DNA from: Arcobacter arenosus
Lineage (GTDB): Bacteria > Campylobacterota > Campylobacteria > Campylobacterales > Arcobacteraceae
DNA: 64,000 bases
NCBI RefSeq assembly: GCF_005771535.1
Contig: NZ_VANU01000004.1
Coordinates: 248,001 to 312,000 of the forward strand
Reading direction: 5' to 3'
Shown here piece by piece: positions 9,613-17,663 of this stretch (position 1 is the stretch's first letter; every line of letters begins with the position of its first letter). The translations under genes were made by a program, and so were the position numbers. The notes beneath the pieces were generated by a model. The model saw nothing but the letters and a program-made list of their open reading frames with translations. It ran no database searches and was not told the origin of the DNA.

Positions 9613-10326
9613 TTATCCTTTCAAATTTTTTGATACCCATGAACTTATAGCTTTAGCGACAAGTTTAGGTTGTTCACACGGAGCCATGTGACTTGCATTT
9701 TCAATTACCACTAAATCACTTTTTTTTAGATACTCTTGCATCTTTTCATGTTGTGATATTGGGCTCCATTTATCTTCTGTAGCACTTAAAAGTAAAACAG
9801 GCACTTCTACATTTGGCAAAATTTCCCTTGCATCAGGCCTATTAAGTAGTGCATTTATTTGTTTGCTAAACTCATCTTTGTTATAGGTTTTAACCATAGT
9901 TTCAAGTTTAGACATCAACTTTTCATTTGATAAACCTTGATTGCCCATCATTGGAGGAAGCCATTGTTTTAAAACTGAATCCATCCCTTCGTTTTTAGCA
10001 AGGTCAAGAAGCTTTTGTCTTCCCGGAACTTCTGCATCAGTTCTTGGATTAACACCAGTATTAAAAAGTCCCAAAGCTTTTACTCTTTTTAAGTCTTGGT
10101 TATAAACCTCGAGAGCAACTCTTCCACCCATAGAGTGTCCTATCAAAATAAAATTTTCAGGTGATTCATCTAAAACTTTTTTTGCCATTGATTTAATAGA
10201 ATCATACCCCTTAAATGAAATCATAGTAATGTCAAAACTATCTTCTAACTCTTTTTTTATATCTTCCCAAACTGTTTTATCACATAAAAGTCCTGATAGA
10301 AATACAATTGAATCTTTAGATTTCAT
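9613..10326 (-). CDS. Alpha/beta-fold hydrolase
   Basis: 237 residues, alpha/beta hydrolase fold with nucleophile motif GHSMGG (Ser65), probable acid Asp185 (SATEDKWSP) and His213 (NASHMAP). It lies between the TRAP binding protein (9 bp away) and the VanA-like oxygenase (2 bp away), so it is co-transcribed with aromatic genes. The family includes esterases, enol-lactonases and ring-fission hydrolases, and the sequence alone does not decide between them. An esterase freeing a hydroxy- or methoxybenzoate from an ester would fit the context, but this is a guess. Confidence 0.8.
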   Translation of the reverse strand: MKSKDSIVFLSGLLCDKTVWEDIKKELEDSFDITMISFKGYDSIKSMAKKVLDESPENFILIGHSMGGRVALEVYNQDLKRVKALGLFNTGVNPRTDAEVPGRQKLLDLAKNEGMDSVLKQWLPPMMGNQGLSNEKLMSKLETMVKTYNKDEFSKQINALLNRPDAREILPNVEVPVLLLSATEDKWSPISQHEKMQEYLKKSDLVVIENASHMAPCEQPKLVAKAISSWVSKNLKG

Positions 10327-10335
10327 AATTAAACC

Positions 10336-11376
10336 TTATTTTGTATTTGCATTAATAGCTTCTCTTGCTTCTTTTACAAGTTTCTCTCCATCAATGCCTT
10401 TTTCTTTTACTTCATTAATCCATCTTTGAACAACTTTTTCTCCAGCTTTGTTAAACTCACCCATTGATTTTTCACTTAATGTAGTAATATCTGAATCTTT
10501 TGAAGCTTTTTGTTTTTCAATCCCTGGTTTTTCAAAGTCCATCCATAATTGTCCAGCTTTTTTAACCATTTCCATATCTAAGCTTTTTTCAATTATTTTT
10601 TGTAAATCTTTTGGCATAGAATTAAATTTATCTTTATTCATTAACATAATAAACACTGATGTTCCAAATCTAGAATCATTTGGTCCAACAATTGAATGTT
10701 TAGTTAGATTATGAATTTTAAATGCTGGAAAAATCTCAAAAGGAACTAATGCTCCATCAACTGCATTTTTTGATAAAGCTTGAGGAAGTGTTGGTAATGG
10801 CATACCTACAGGCTCTGCACCAAACTCTTCAATTAGCCATCCACCTGTTCTTGAAGGAGTTCTTAATTTCAATCCTTTTAAATTTTCAAGTGATTTAACC
10901 TCTTTTTGAGTTGTATGAATTGCATTTCCAGCATGAACATAAACTAATAATGGTTTCACATCACTATAATCATCTTTGATTAAATCAAATTTCTCTTTTA
11001 TTGCAATTGATGTAGCTAAAGATGAACCTTGATGAACAGTTGGAAGTTCAAAAACCTCAGTTCGTGGGAAAACTCCTGGAGTATAACCTGCTAATGTCCA
11101 GATAATATCAACTACTCCATCTCTAGCTTGTTTATAAAGTTCAGTAGGTTTTCCACCTAAAGTCATTGAAGGGTAAACTTCAACTTTTATTTTTCCCTTT
11201 GACATCTCTTCAACTTTTTTTGCCCAAGGCATAAGTAATTTTGTATGTGTTGGAGCTTTTGGACTGTGTAGATGATGTAAAACCAAATTTATTGGTTTTT
11301 CACTTGCACATAAACTACTTGATACTACTGCTAAACCTGTTACTATTCCTAAAATTTTCATTTTTATATTTTTCAT
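10336..11376 (-). CDS. TRAP transporter substrate-binding protein (DctP family), orphan
   Basis: 346 residues with a signal peptide (about 1-24, ending SSSLCA) and the DctP fold: GGKPTELYKQARDGVVDIIWTLAGYTPGVFPRTEVFELP and LKGLKLRTPSRTGGW, the latter holding the Arg that binds a substrate carboxylate. It lies 10 bp after mobA and before the hydrolase, with no DctQ or DctM gene in this operon. It is a close paralogue of the binding protein at 17664-18692, so both may use the same DctQM. The likely ligand is an aromatic acid such as 3-hydroxybenzoate. Confidence 0.9.
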   Translation of the reverse strand: MKNIKMKILGIVTGLAVVSSSLCASEKPINLVLHHLHSPKAPTHTKLLMPWAKKVEEMSKGKIKVEVYPSMTLGGKPTELYKQARDGVVDIIWTLAGYTPGVFPRTEVFELPTVHQGSSLATSIAIKEKFDLIKDDYSDVKPLLVYVHAGNAIHTTQKEVKSLENLKGLKLRTPSRTGGWLIEEFGAEPVGMPLPTLPQALSKNAVDGALVPFEIFPAFKIHNLTKHSIVGPNDSRFGTSVFIMLMNKDKFNSMPKDLQKIIEKSLDMEMVKKAGQLWMDFEKPGIEKQKASKDSDITTLSEKSMGEFNKAGEKVVQRWINEVKEKGIDGEKLVKEAREAINANTK

Positions 11377-11386
11377 TTTTTATCCT

Positions 11387-13261
11387 TTATTTTTCTAAGA
11401 ATATATTTCTAAAATAATTCTCTAAATCATCAATTGCATCCAATGGCAAAATATCTGCTATATGTTGGTCTGGTCTAACTATTAATATGCATCCTTTATC
11501 TTTATCAACACCCCTTAAATCAAAAATATTTTCACCCTCTTTATAATTTGGGCAATAAGCCTTTTCATAATCTTTTAATCCATAAACACCAATTGCTGGT
11601 CTTAAAAGTGATGGAATCTCTTCAAACTCAATCTCTTGATGAACTTGTTGAAAAATTCCATAAGTATCAATAACCGAATCTAAAGCATCACCTTTTTTCG
11701 TATATTTCAAAATTGGTGAGTTTGGATTATTTTCTAAATAATTACACAATTTATAAACTGCTGATTCTTTACAATTTGGATTTGATCTATCATTAAAAAT
11801 ATATAATTTAAATCTGGTGTCAATTTTAATAGTCTCTAGAAGTTCTATCTTTTTTGCATCTGCCAATCTTATTACTGGTGCACTATGAAGTCTCTCTCCA
11901 ACTATAAATCCACTTGCTAATACTTGATGAGTTCCTTGACTTGTAAGAATTGATGGTTGATATTTAACTGTTAAACCAGCTGTAAATCTTCCACCTTCAA
12001 TAAAATGACTTTTTACATTAACAGCTTTGTTATCAACTGGTGCACTCATAACTCTTGCCCATTTGTGGTCATAATCAATTAAACCTTGTGCTGCTAATTG
12101 TCTTTCATCTGAATATGTATGTAATAATGAAGCGTCACATTTTCCAAGTAATACAGAAGCTAATTTCCATCCTAAGTTAAATGTATCTCCCATAGATACA
12201 TTCATACCTTGACCTGCTTTTGCACTGTGGGTATGACAAGCATCTCCTGCAATAAATACATGGGGATTTGAATCACCTGTTAAGTTTGCTTCAACATCAT
12301 CAAATCTATTAGTAACACTATGTCCAACTTCATAAACTGACCACCATGCTGTCTCTTGAACATCAAAAATATATGGGGCAAAAATTTCACTTGCAGCTTC
12401 TTTTAATCTATCTAAAGTGATATTTTTACTATCTCCTCTATTCTCTAATTTATCAAGTTCAACATATATTCTTGTTAATTGTCCACCCTCTCTTGGAATT
12501 AAAAGGATATTTCCTTTTGAAGATTTAATAATATTTTTAAATCTTAAATCTGGGAAATTAGTTTTAACTAAAACATCCATAACTCCCCATGCTTGACCTT
12601 CTCTATCGCCATGAAGTTCTCCACCAATAGCACTTCTTACTATACTTCTTGCACCATCACAACCAGCTAAGTATTTTGTTTTTACAGTTTTTTCTTTTCC
12701 ATTACAATCAATAATAACAACAACAGGATATTCACTGTCATTTTTATCAAAAGAAACAGAAACTAAAGAATGAGAATAATCTACTTCTAATCTGGTAGGG
12801 GAGTTTTTCATAACTTCCATATACAAATCATGGATTCTACCTTGATTAAGCACTGTATGAGGCATATATGAAATACCATCTTTTACATCTTGTACTTTTG
12901 CATCTCTAACAATTTTGTTTGTATCACTTATATCAGGTTTCCAAAAATGAGTTTCATTTACCCAGTATGCTTCTTTTAAAACTTTTTCGGCAAATCCAAA
13001 TGCTTCAAACATCTCCATTGATCTACAAGATACACCATCTGCTTGACCTAAATACATTGGCTCATCTTTTTTTTCAATTAGTCTAGTTTTAATCTCTGGA
13101 AATTGAGCTAATTGTGCAGCTAATGTTAATCCAGCAGGACCTGAACCAATAATTAAAACATCTAATTTTTCTGGTAGTTCCCCTTGCTCTCCTTCAAAAC
13201 CCTTTGCCACTTTTTGAATCTCTGGATTTCCTCTATGAAAACCGTTTACATGAAATTGCAT
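11387..13261 (-). CDS. mobA: 3-hydroxybenzoate 4-monooxygenase (MobA)
   Basis: 624 residues, the phenol-hydroxylase-like FAD monooxygenase layout: GSGPAG at 39-44, YLGQADGVSCRSMEMFEAFG, GDACHTHSAKAGQGMNVSMGD, and a C-terminal thioredoxin-like domain. I place the start at the ATG at 13261 because MQFHVNGFHRGNP matches the start of Comamonas MobA and GGGGGAAG precedes it; an upstream in-frame ATG at 13288 adds nine unlikely residues. It converts 3-hydroxybenzoate to protocatechuate. First gene of mobA-dctP-hydrolase-vanA-like(-tetR). The operon has one of the shared promoters and a long structured leader, with a divergent MarR gene upstream. Confidence 0.9.
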   Translation of the reverse strand: MQFHVNGFHRGNPEIQKVAKGFEGEQGELPEKLDVLIIGSGPAGLTLAAQLAQFPEIKTRLIEKKDEPMYLGQADGVSCRSMEMFEAFGFAEKVLKEAYWVNETHFWKPDISDTNKIVRDAKVQDVKDGISYMPHTVLNQGRIHDLYMEVMKNSPTRLEVDYSHSLVSVSFDKNDSEYPVVVIIDCNGKEKTVKTKYLAGCDGARSIVRSAIGGELHGDREGQAWGVMDVLVKTNFPDLRFKNIIKSSKGNILLIPREGGQLTRIYVELDKLENRGDSKNITLDRLKEAASEIFAPYIFDVQETAWWSVYEVGHSVTNRFDDVEANLTGDSNPHVFIAGDACHTHSAKAGQGMNVSMGDTFNLGWKLASVLLGKCDASLLHTYSDERQLAAQGLIDYDHKWARVMSAPVDNKAVNVKSHFIEGGRFTAGLTVKYQPSILTSQGTHQVLASGFIVGERLHSAPVIRLADAKKIELLETIKIDTRFKLYIFNDRSNPNCKESAVYKLCNYLENNPNSPILKYTKKGDALDSVIDTYGIFQQVHQEIEFEEIPSLLRPAIGVYGLKDYEKAYCPNYKEGENIFDLRGVDKDKGCILIVRPDQHIADILPLDAIDDLENYFRNIFLEK

Positions 13262-13267
13262 TATCTT

Positions 13268-13302
13268 CCCCCTTTTAAAATGTCCCATGTTAAAAGGGAC
13301 CC
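13268..13302 (-). promoter_or_regulatory. 5' leader hairpin of mobA (copy 2 of 3), covering the ribosome binding site
   Basis: On the complement, GTCCC (13300-13296) can pair with GGGAC (13286-13282). Alternatively CCCTTTTAA (13298-13290) pairs perfectly with TTAAAAGGG (13278-13270), which contains the mobA ribosome binding site. The two forms share the CCC and cannot coexist. Confidence 0.55.
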
Positions 13303-13313
13303 TACTTTTTTAA

Positions 13314-13379
13314 CTACTTTTATCCGATTGAATAAATCAATCGTAAAGTAGCAAACCCTAAAGAAGGCAACGAGTTACC
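13314..13379 (-). other. Structured 5' leader of mobA
   Basis: Between the promoter and the start codon lie two more stems: CTACTTT/AAAGTAG stacked on CGATTGA/TCAATCG (13314-13351) and GGTAA/TTGCC with a CTCG loop (13366-13379). The U-G pair of the second stem forms only in RNA made leftward, that is, in the mobA transcript. Together with the proximal hairpin this gives a leader of about 150 nt. No riboswitch class recognised. Confidence 0.45.
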
Positions 13380-13392
13380 TTTCTTGTTTTTT

Positions 13393-13408
13393 TGTTGTAT
13401 ATACAACA
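13393..13408. promoter_or_regulatory. Perfect palindrome at the mobA start site, probable MarR operator
   Basis: TGTTGTATATACAACA is a perfect 16-bp palindrome, a form typical of MarR-family operators. It takes the place that the GAACATTTGTNC dyad occupies at the three sister promoters. The divergent MarR gene at 13571 is the likely binder, repressing mobA. Confidence 0.6.
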
Positions 13409-13418
13409 CACTTTAGAA

Positions 13419-13495
13419 ATGGTAACATCTTAAATTTTAAAGTACGCTTAACGAACATAAGTTCTTTTTAAGGAAAAATAGCATCAACATAGCAT
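13419..13495 (-). promoter_or_regulatory. Shared aromatic-regulon promoter, mobA operon
   Basis: Leftward promoter with ATAGCAT repeats at 13489-13495 and 13478-13484, dyad GTACGCTTAACGAAC at 13442-13456, and a -10 box TACCAT (complement of 13419-13424) exactly 17 bp further on. The -10 is the weakest of the four. With the repeats it fills most of the 309-bp gap between mobA and the MarR gene. Confidence 0.7.
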
Positions 13496-13570
13496 TTTTA
13501 AAACTAAAAAAAGAACTTTAATTTCTTTTAAGAATGTATATGTAAAAGTTTTGTTTTTAAAAGGATTTTA

Positions 13571-13993
13571 ATGACTTCAAGATTAGGTAAATCAATAGGT
13601 ATTGTGGTAACAAATACTGCTGTTTTATTAAATAGTTCCATAAATAAAAAACTTCAACCTTTTGGTATAGCAATAGAACAAAGAGCAATATTAGAGATAA
13701 TTATGAACAAAGGTTGTATCAAACAAACAGAATTAACAACTATTTTATGTAGAGATAGAACTACAATAAGTAGAACACTTAAAACTTTAGAAAATAAAGA
13801 CTATATAAAAAAAGAAAAAATTGATAATAAAATTTTTATGATAAAGTTAAGTGAAAAAGGTATTGATGTTATGGAAAAAACTCAAGATATTGTAAATGAA
13901 TTTAGAAATAATATCTTATCAAATTTTACAGAAGATGAGATTGATAACTTATATGCATATTTAGAGAAGATTCAAGATATAGTTAAAGAATAG
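13571..13993 (+). CDS. MarR-family transcriptional regulator (probable mobA repressor)
   Basis: 140 residues with a MarR winged helix: IKQTELTTILCRDRTTISRTLKTLENKDYIKKEKIDNKIFMIKLSEKG. It is divergent from mobA, with the palindrome TGTTGTATATACAACA between them. MobR, a MarR-family repressor of mobA in Comamonas that responds to 3-hydroxybenzoate, is a direct precedent for the layout, so I infer the same role. SD AAAAGGA lies 7 nt before the ATG. A strong terminator follows. Confidence 0.88.
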   Translation: MTSRLGKSIGIVVTNTAVLLNSSINKKLQPFGIAIEQRAILEIIMNKGCIKQTELTTILCRDRTTISRTLKTLENKDYIKKEKIDNKIFMIKLSEKGIDVMEKTQDIVNEFRNNILSNFTEDEIDNLYAYLEKIQDIVKE

Positions 13994-14020
13994 GGACAAG
14001 AATCTTGTCCCTAAATTTTT
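13991..14020 (+). terminator. Terminator of the MarR gene
   Basis: TAGGGACAAG / CTTGTCCCTA with a 3-nt AAT loop, followed by AAATTTTTAT. The first arm overlaps the stop codon. It also sits beyond the end of the convergent porin gene. Confidence 0.8.
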
Positions 14021-14027
14021 ATAGATA

Positions 14028-15341
14028 TTAGAATTTATATGTTAAATATAATTTAGCGATATCCATAGTATCATCATTATTAGCTGGTAAATCTAAATCA
14101 ATATGAGCTAATTGTAGTCTTGCAGATAAACCATCTAATGCACCTTTGAATTTATATCTTAAATCTGCTTGGATTTCAGATGCTCCATCCATATTTGTTC
14201 CACTTACTGTTTGTCCTTTTTCACTTTGTGAATATGAAGAGAATGCAAATAGTGTAAATACATTAGGGATAATTTTAGGAATTACCATTAAAGAAGTTGA
14301 AGTCATACCTGCATAAATATTATCAGTAAACATTTGTCCACCATTATATTTGAAAAAATGTGGTGTATGACCTAATGCTCCTAAGAAAGAGTTATCATCA
14401 GAAACTTTTGTATATGCAATTTTAAATGCTGTATCAAATACTTTACCACCAAGTTTTACACCATATAGTGTTGTTTCACCTTTTCCACCATTTGTTGTCT
14501 CATTTGTAGGTCCAATTGCAACATCACCATCATAATCTGTACCTGCATAATATGCTCCTATTGATAAAGGAATATCAACTGGTAATTTATAATCACCTTG
14601 AACAAAATATGTAGAATATGAATCATTTGTTGCTCTTGGTGCATCTAAAGGATTCCCAATATCATCATTTACTGCTAAATATTGTCCCTCTAATGTTAAG
14701 TTTGGAATTGATGTATTTTTTACATATAAAGATAATGTTGGATCACTAAAATGTGTTTTTCTTGCATCATTAGTTGCATTATATCTTTCAATCCAATCTT
14801 TAATTACATATGCTCTAATCTCTGTATTTCCTATATCCTTTGAAACTACAGATAAAGCATGAAATGTATCTTTTAATGGATTTGCATTTGATACTGCAAT
14901 TAAAGGAGTAACAATACCTTGTCTACCTACTTTTACTTCAGTTTGTGCAAAATTGTATTGTAAGTTTGCAATATATAACATAGAACCATCTTGAGTAATT
15001 CTTCCTTCATTTTCTGTAGCAAATGCATTTGCTCCACTTGAAACTACTCCACTATCATTTTCTATCTCTAAACTTCTTGCATGTTGAAAACCAACATTTG
15101 CTTTAAATCCATAAAAATCTCCAGTTGTATAGTTTAACTGTAAAGCTACCGCTGAAGAGTTAGCATTTCTGTATGGTCCTACTAAAGTTGAATTAACATC
15201 AGAAGCCATAACTGTCATATTTCTAATTTCACCAGATACTTTTCCCCCTGACAATGCTTCTACTAAAGAACCTGCATTTGCACTTATACCTAATGCACTA
15301 ACTGCTGCTAATGCTAAACTTACTTTTTTAACGTTAAACAT
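14028..15341 (-). CDS. Outer-membrane porin, OprD-like
   Basis: 437 residues from the ATG at 15341 (MFNVKKVSLALAAV), chosen because AAGGGGAAA precedes it and a proper signal peptide follows (cleavage after ISANA); an in-frame ATG at 15422 would read through the promoter. The mature part has alternating beta-strands, KVGRQGI and a terminal aromatic (LTYKF), as in OprD-type porins of Campylobacterota. The gene carries the same promoter architecture as the lig operon and mobA, so I infer that it admits aromatic acids to the periplasm for the TRAP systems. It lies between mobA and the lig operon. Confidence 0.82.
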   Translation of the reverse strand: MFNVKKVSLALAAVSALGISANAGSLVEALSGGKVSGEIRNMTVMASDVNSTLVGPYRNANSSAVALQLNYTTGDFYGFKANVGFQHARSLEIENDSGVVSSGANAFATENEGRITQDGSMLYIANLQYNFAQTEVKVGRQGIVTPLIAVSNANPLKDTFHALSVVSKDIGNTEIRAYVIKDWIERYNATNDARKTHFSDPTLSLYVKNTSIPNLTLEGQYLAVNDDIGNPLDAPRATNDSYSTYFVQGDYKLPVDIPLSIGAYYAGTDYDGDVAIGPTNETTNGGKGETTLYGVKLGGKVFDTAFKIAYTKVSDDNSFLGALGHTPHFFKYNGGQMFTDNIYAGMTSTSLMVIPKIIPNVFTLFAFSSYSQSEKGQTVSGTNMDGASEIQADLRYKFKGALDGLSARLQLAHIDLDLPANNDDTMDIAKLYLTYKF

Positions 15342-15366
15342 AAAATTTCCCCTTGTTTTAATTTTT

Positions 15367-15459
15367 GAACATTTGTGCGATAACTTTAACAATAGTTTTT
15401 TTAAAGTTCGCTTAACGGACATAAGTTCTTTTTAAGCAAACATAGCATTTACGTAGCAT
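15367..15459 (-). promoter_or_regulatory. Shared aromatic-regulon promoter, porin gene
   Basis: Repeats GTAGCAT at 15453-15459 and ATAGCAT at 15442-15448, dyad GTTCGCTTAACGGAC at 15406-15420, 17 bp, -10 box TAAAGT (complement of 15383-15388), 4 bp, then GAACATTTGTGC at 15367-15378. The rest of the 388-bp gap, about 15460-15689, shows only A/T-rich sequence. Confidence 0.75.
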
Positions 15460-15689
15460 TTAATAAGAATTCTATTTTTTAAATAATTCAAAACTCAAAA
15501 CATTGAAAGCAAAAGCCTATTTTACGGACTATTTGAAAAGTTTTAATAAAAAGAAATATAAGTATTTATTTTTTAAATTTATGAATTTTTTTTGATAAAT
15601 TTGGAATTTTTTTTAGCTTTTTTTGAGATTTTATTATAATAATAGTTGATATTAATATCATTTTATTATCTTTTTGAGCTGATTATTTA

Positions 15690-15719
15690 CAGTATAAGTT
15701 TAAATATAAACTTATACTG
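15690..15719 (-). terminator. Terminator of the lig-TRAP operon
   Basis: Perfect 13-bp arms CAGTATAAGTTTA / TAAACTTATACTG with an AATA loop, 10 bp after the dctM stop codon. The complement lacks a strong U-run, so the hairpin may instead protect the 3' end. Confidence 0.6.
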
Positions 15720-15729
15720 TTTAAAATAG

Positions 15730-17127
15730 TTATCCTGCTAAAAAGTGTGGCATAAATAATACTATAATTGGCAATAGTAATAAAACTCCAATTCTAATTA
15801 TTTCAGCGAATAAAAATGGTATAACTCCAATAAATGTCTCATTCATTGGAACATTTTTCGCAACTTTTGAAATAATAAATACATTTAAACCTACAGGAGG
15901 TGTAATAAGACCTAATTCGACGGATATAAGGGCAAGAATACCAAACCATATTTTTAAATCTTCATTGTCCATTCCAAAACCAGCAGTTGATGCTGTTACG
16001 TATTCTCCACCATTTAAAGTGATTAATACTGGCCAAATAAATGGAATAACTACAAGAATCATTGCCATTGAGTCCATAAAGAATCCAAGAATTAAAAATA
16101 TTAATAAAATCAATATTAGTATAAGCCAAACATTCATATCAAGTGTCGATGTCCAATCAGCAATTGCTTGTGGAAGTCCAGACCTAGTAAAAAACCCTTT
16201 TAAAACTTCTGCTCCAAATAAAATGAAATAAATCATTGCACTTGTAACACCTGTTTCTAAAATACTTGTTTTTAATCTTGAGATTGTTAAACCTTCACCT
16301 TTACCTTTCTTGATTCGTAAATATACTCCATACATAGCAATAATAAATACACCAGCTGCAGCTGCAGGAGTAGGAGTAAATAAACCTAAACCAAGACCTA
16401 AAATAATTGAACCAAAAGTTAAAACAACAGGAATTAGTCCCCATAAAGCTTTATTTCTTTCCTCTTTTGTTAAAGGTTTTGATTGTGGAGCTAATTCAGG
16501 TTTTAATCTAACTTGAATCACAATTACCATTATAAAAAATAATACTGCTAAAAGCCCAGGTAAAATTGCAGCTTGAAACATCTCAATAATAGATGCTTCA
16601 ACAACAATTGAATATAAAATTAATGCAATTGATGGTGGAATTAAAATTCCAAGTGTTCCACCAGCAGCTAAAGTACCAGTTGCAAGTCTAGGAGAATAAT
16701 TAAGTTTTTCCAATTCTGGTAATGCAATTTTTCCCATTGTTGATGCTGTTGCCAATGATGAACCAGAAACTGCTCCAAAACCAGCACAAGCTCCAATTGA
16801 TGTAATTGCGACTCCACCTTTGAATCTACCAAGTATTGCATTCATCCCTGCAAATAAATCTTTTGCAAGCCCAGTATAATTTGCTAAATATCCCATTAAA
16901 ATAAATAAAGGGATAACAGATAGATTATAATTTGCTAAATTTTCCCATAATAAACTTTTGTATTGCATAATATATGGTTCAAATCTAATATAAGAAACAT
17001 TAACTGATAATACATAAGTTCCAACTATTCCTGTAAAAGCCATTGCAAAAGCAACTCTAGCTTTTAATATTAAAAGAAGAAAAAATACTCCAAGGCCAAG
17101 TAAACCAATTAATTCTTTTTCAGCCAT
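15730..17127 (-). CDS. TRAP transporter large permease (DctM family)
   Basis: 465 residues, very hydrophobic with about twelve membrane segments, typical of DctM: VSGSSLATASTMGKIALPELEKLNYSPRLATGTLAAGGTLGILIPPS is the conserved substrate/Na+ region, and ELGLITPPVGLNVFII closes the protein. It forms the membrane transporter with DctQ, whose gene it overlaps by 8 bp. Last gene of the lig operon. Uptake of protocatechuate or hydroxybenzoates is inferred from the operon. Confidence 0.93.
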   Translation of the reverse strand: MAEKELIGLLGLGVFFLLLILKARVAFAMAFTGIVGTYVLSVNVSYIRFEPYIMQYKSLLWENLANYNLSVIPLFILMGYLANYTGLAKDLFAGMNAILGRFKGGVAITSIGACAGFGAVSGSSLATASTMGKIALPELEKLNYSPRLATGTLAAGGTLGILIPPSIALILYSIVVEASIIEMFQAAILPGLLAVLFFIMVIVIQVRLKPELAPQSKPLTKEERNKALWGLIPVVLTFGSIILGLGLGLFTPTPAAAAGVFIIAMYGVYLRIKKGKGEGLTISRLKTSILETGVTSAMIYFILFGAEVLKGFFTRSGLPQAIADWTSTLDMNVWLILILILLIFLILGFFMDSMAMILVVIPFIWPVLITLNGGEYVTASTAGFGMDNEDLKIWFGILALISVELGLITPPVGLNVFIISKVAKNVPMNETFIGVIPFLFAEIIRIGVLLLLPIIVLFMPHFLAG

Positions 17128-17650
17128 CTATTTTTCCTCCTTTATGTAAAAATATTTGGAATGCTAAAACAACTGCCCATAAAGCAAGTGAAATAATTCC
17201 AGGTGCATAAAATGGCCATTCTGGCCAACCTAATGTAACTGAAACTGCACCATCATCATATGATTCAATCATTCCCATAAACATTAAAATTGCTAAAAAT
17301 ATTACAAATATAAATGTACAAAATAACCAAAGCATATCAAAGTATTGTTGCACTTTTGGTGAGAATTTATTTGCAAAAAAGTCTACTGCAACATGTCCCC
17401 TTTGAGCTTGTGCCCAAGGGAAGAACATTAAAGCAATACAACTTGTTAGCAATCTAACCAAATCTTCATAACCTGAAAGTGCAGAAACGTTAGAATCAAA
17501 AATTCTAGCCACCTTATCTAAACCAAATGCTGCTATATTAACTACTGTAGTTGTAACTACAATAAAAAGTAAAATACCAGCTAAATAAACCCACCAAAGG
17601 CATATTCTTTTTAGCTTCCCCTCAAAATATAATCGTAATCTAGCTTGCAT
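17120..17650 (-). CDS. TRAP transporter small permease (DctQ family)
   Basis: 176 residues with four predicted membrane segments. FFPWAQAQRGHVAVDFFANKFSPK holds the R-GH-x-VD signature of DctQ subunits. It lies 13 bp after dctP and overlaps dctM by 8 bp. SD AAGG is 8 nt before the ATG. It links the binding protein to DctM; it is the only DctQ in the window, although two DctP genes are present. Confidence 0.92.
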   Translation of the reverse strand: MQARLRLYFEGKLKRICLWWVYLAGILLFIVVTTTVVNIAAFGLDKVARIFDSNVSALSGYEDLVRLLTSCIALMFFPWAQAQRGHVAVDFFANKFSPKVQQYFDMLWLFCTFIFVIFLAILMFMGMIESYDDGAVSVTLGWPEWPFYAPGIISLALWAVVLAFQIFLHKGGKIDG

Positions 17651-17663
17651 TATAAAACCTTAT

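Noticed and set aside
9611-9640. Longer N-terminus for the VanA-like protein from the ATG at 9640
   Set aside because: It would overlap the hydrolase gene, lacks a ribosome binding site, and adds residues not seen before the usual MFPKNAWYVA start.
13311-13390. Possible c-di-GMP (GEMM) riboswitch, because the + strand reads TCGTAAAGTAGC...GAGTTACC
   Set aside because: The 5' GGGCAAACC block and order of helices of that class are missing, the nearest + strand gene is too far, and base pairing fits better on the other strand.
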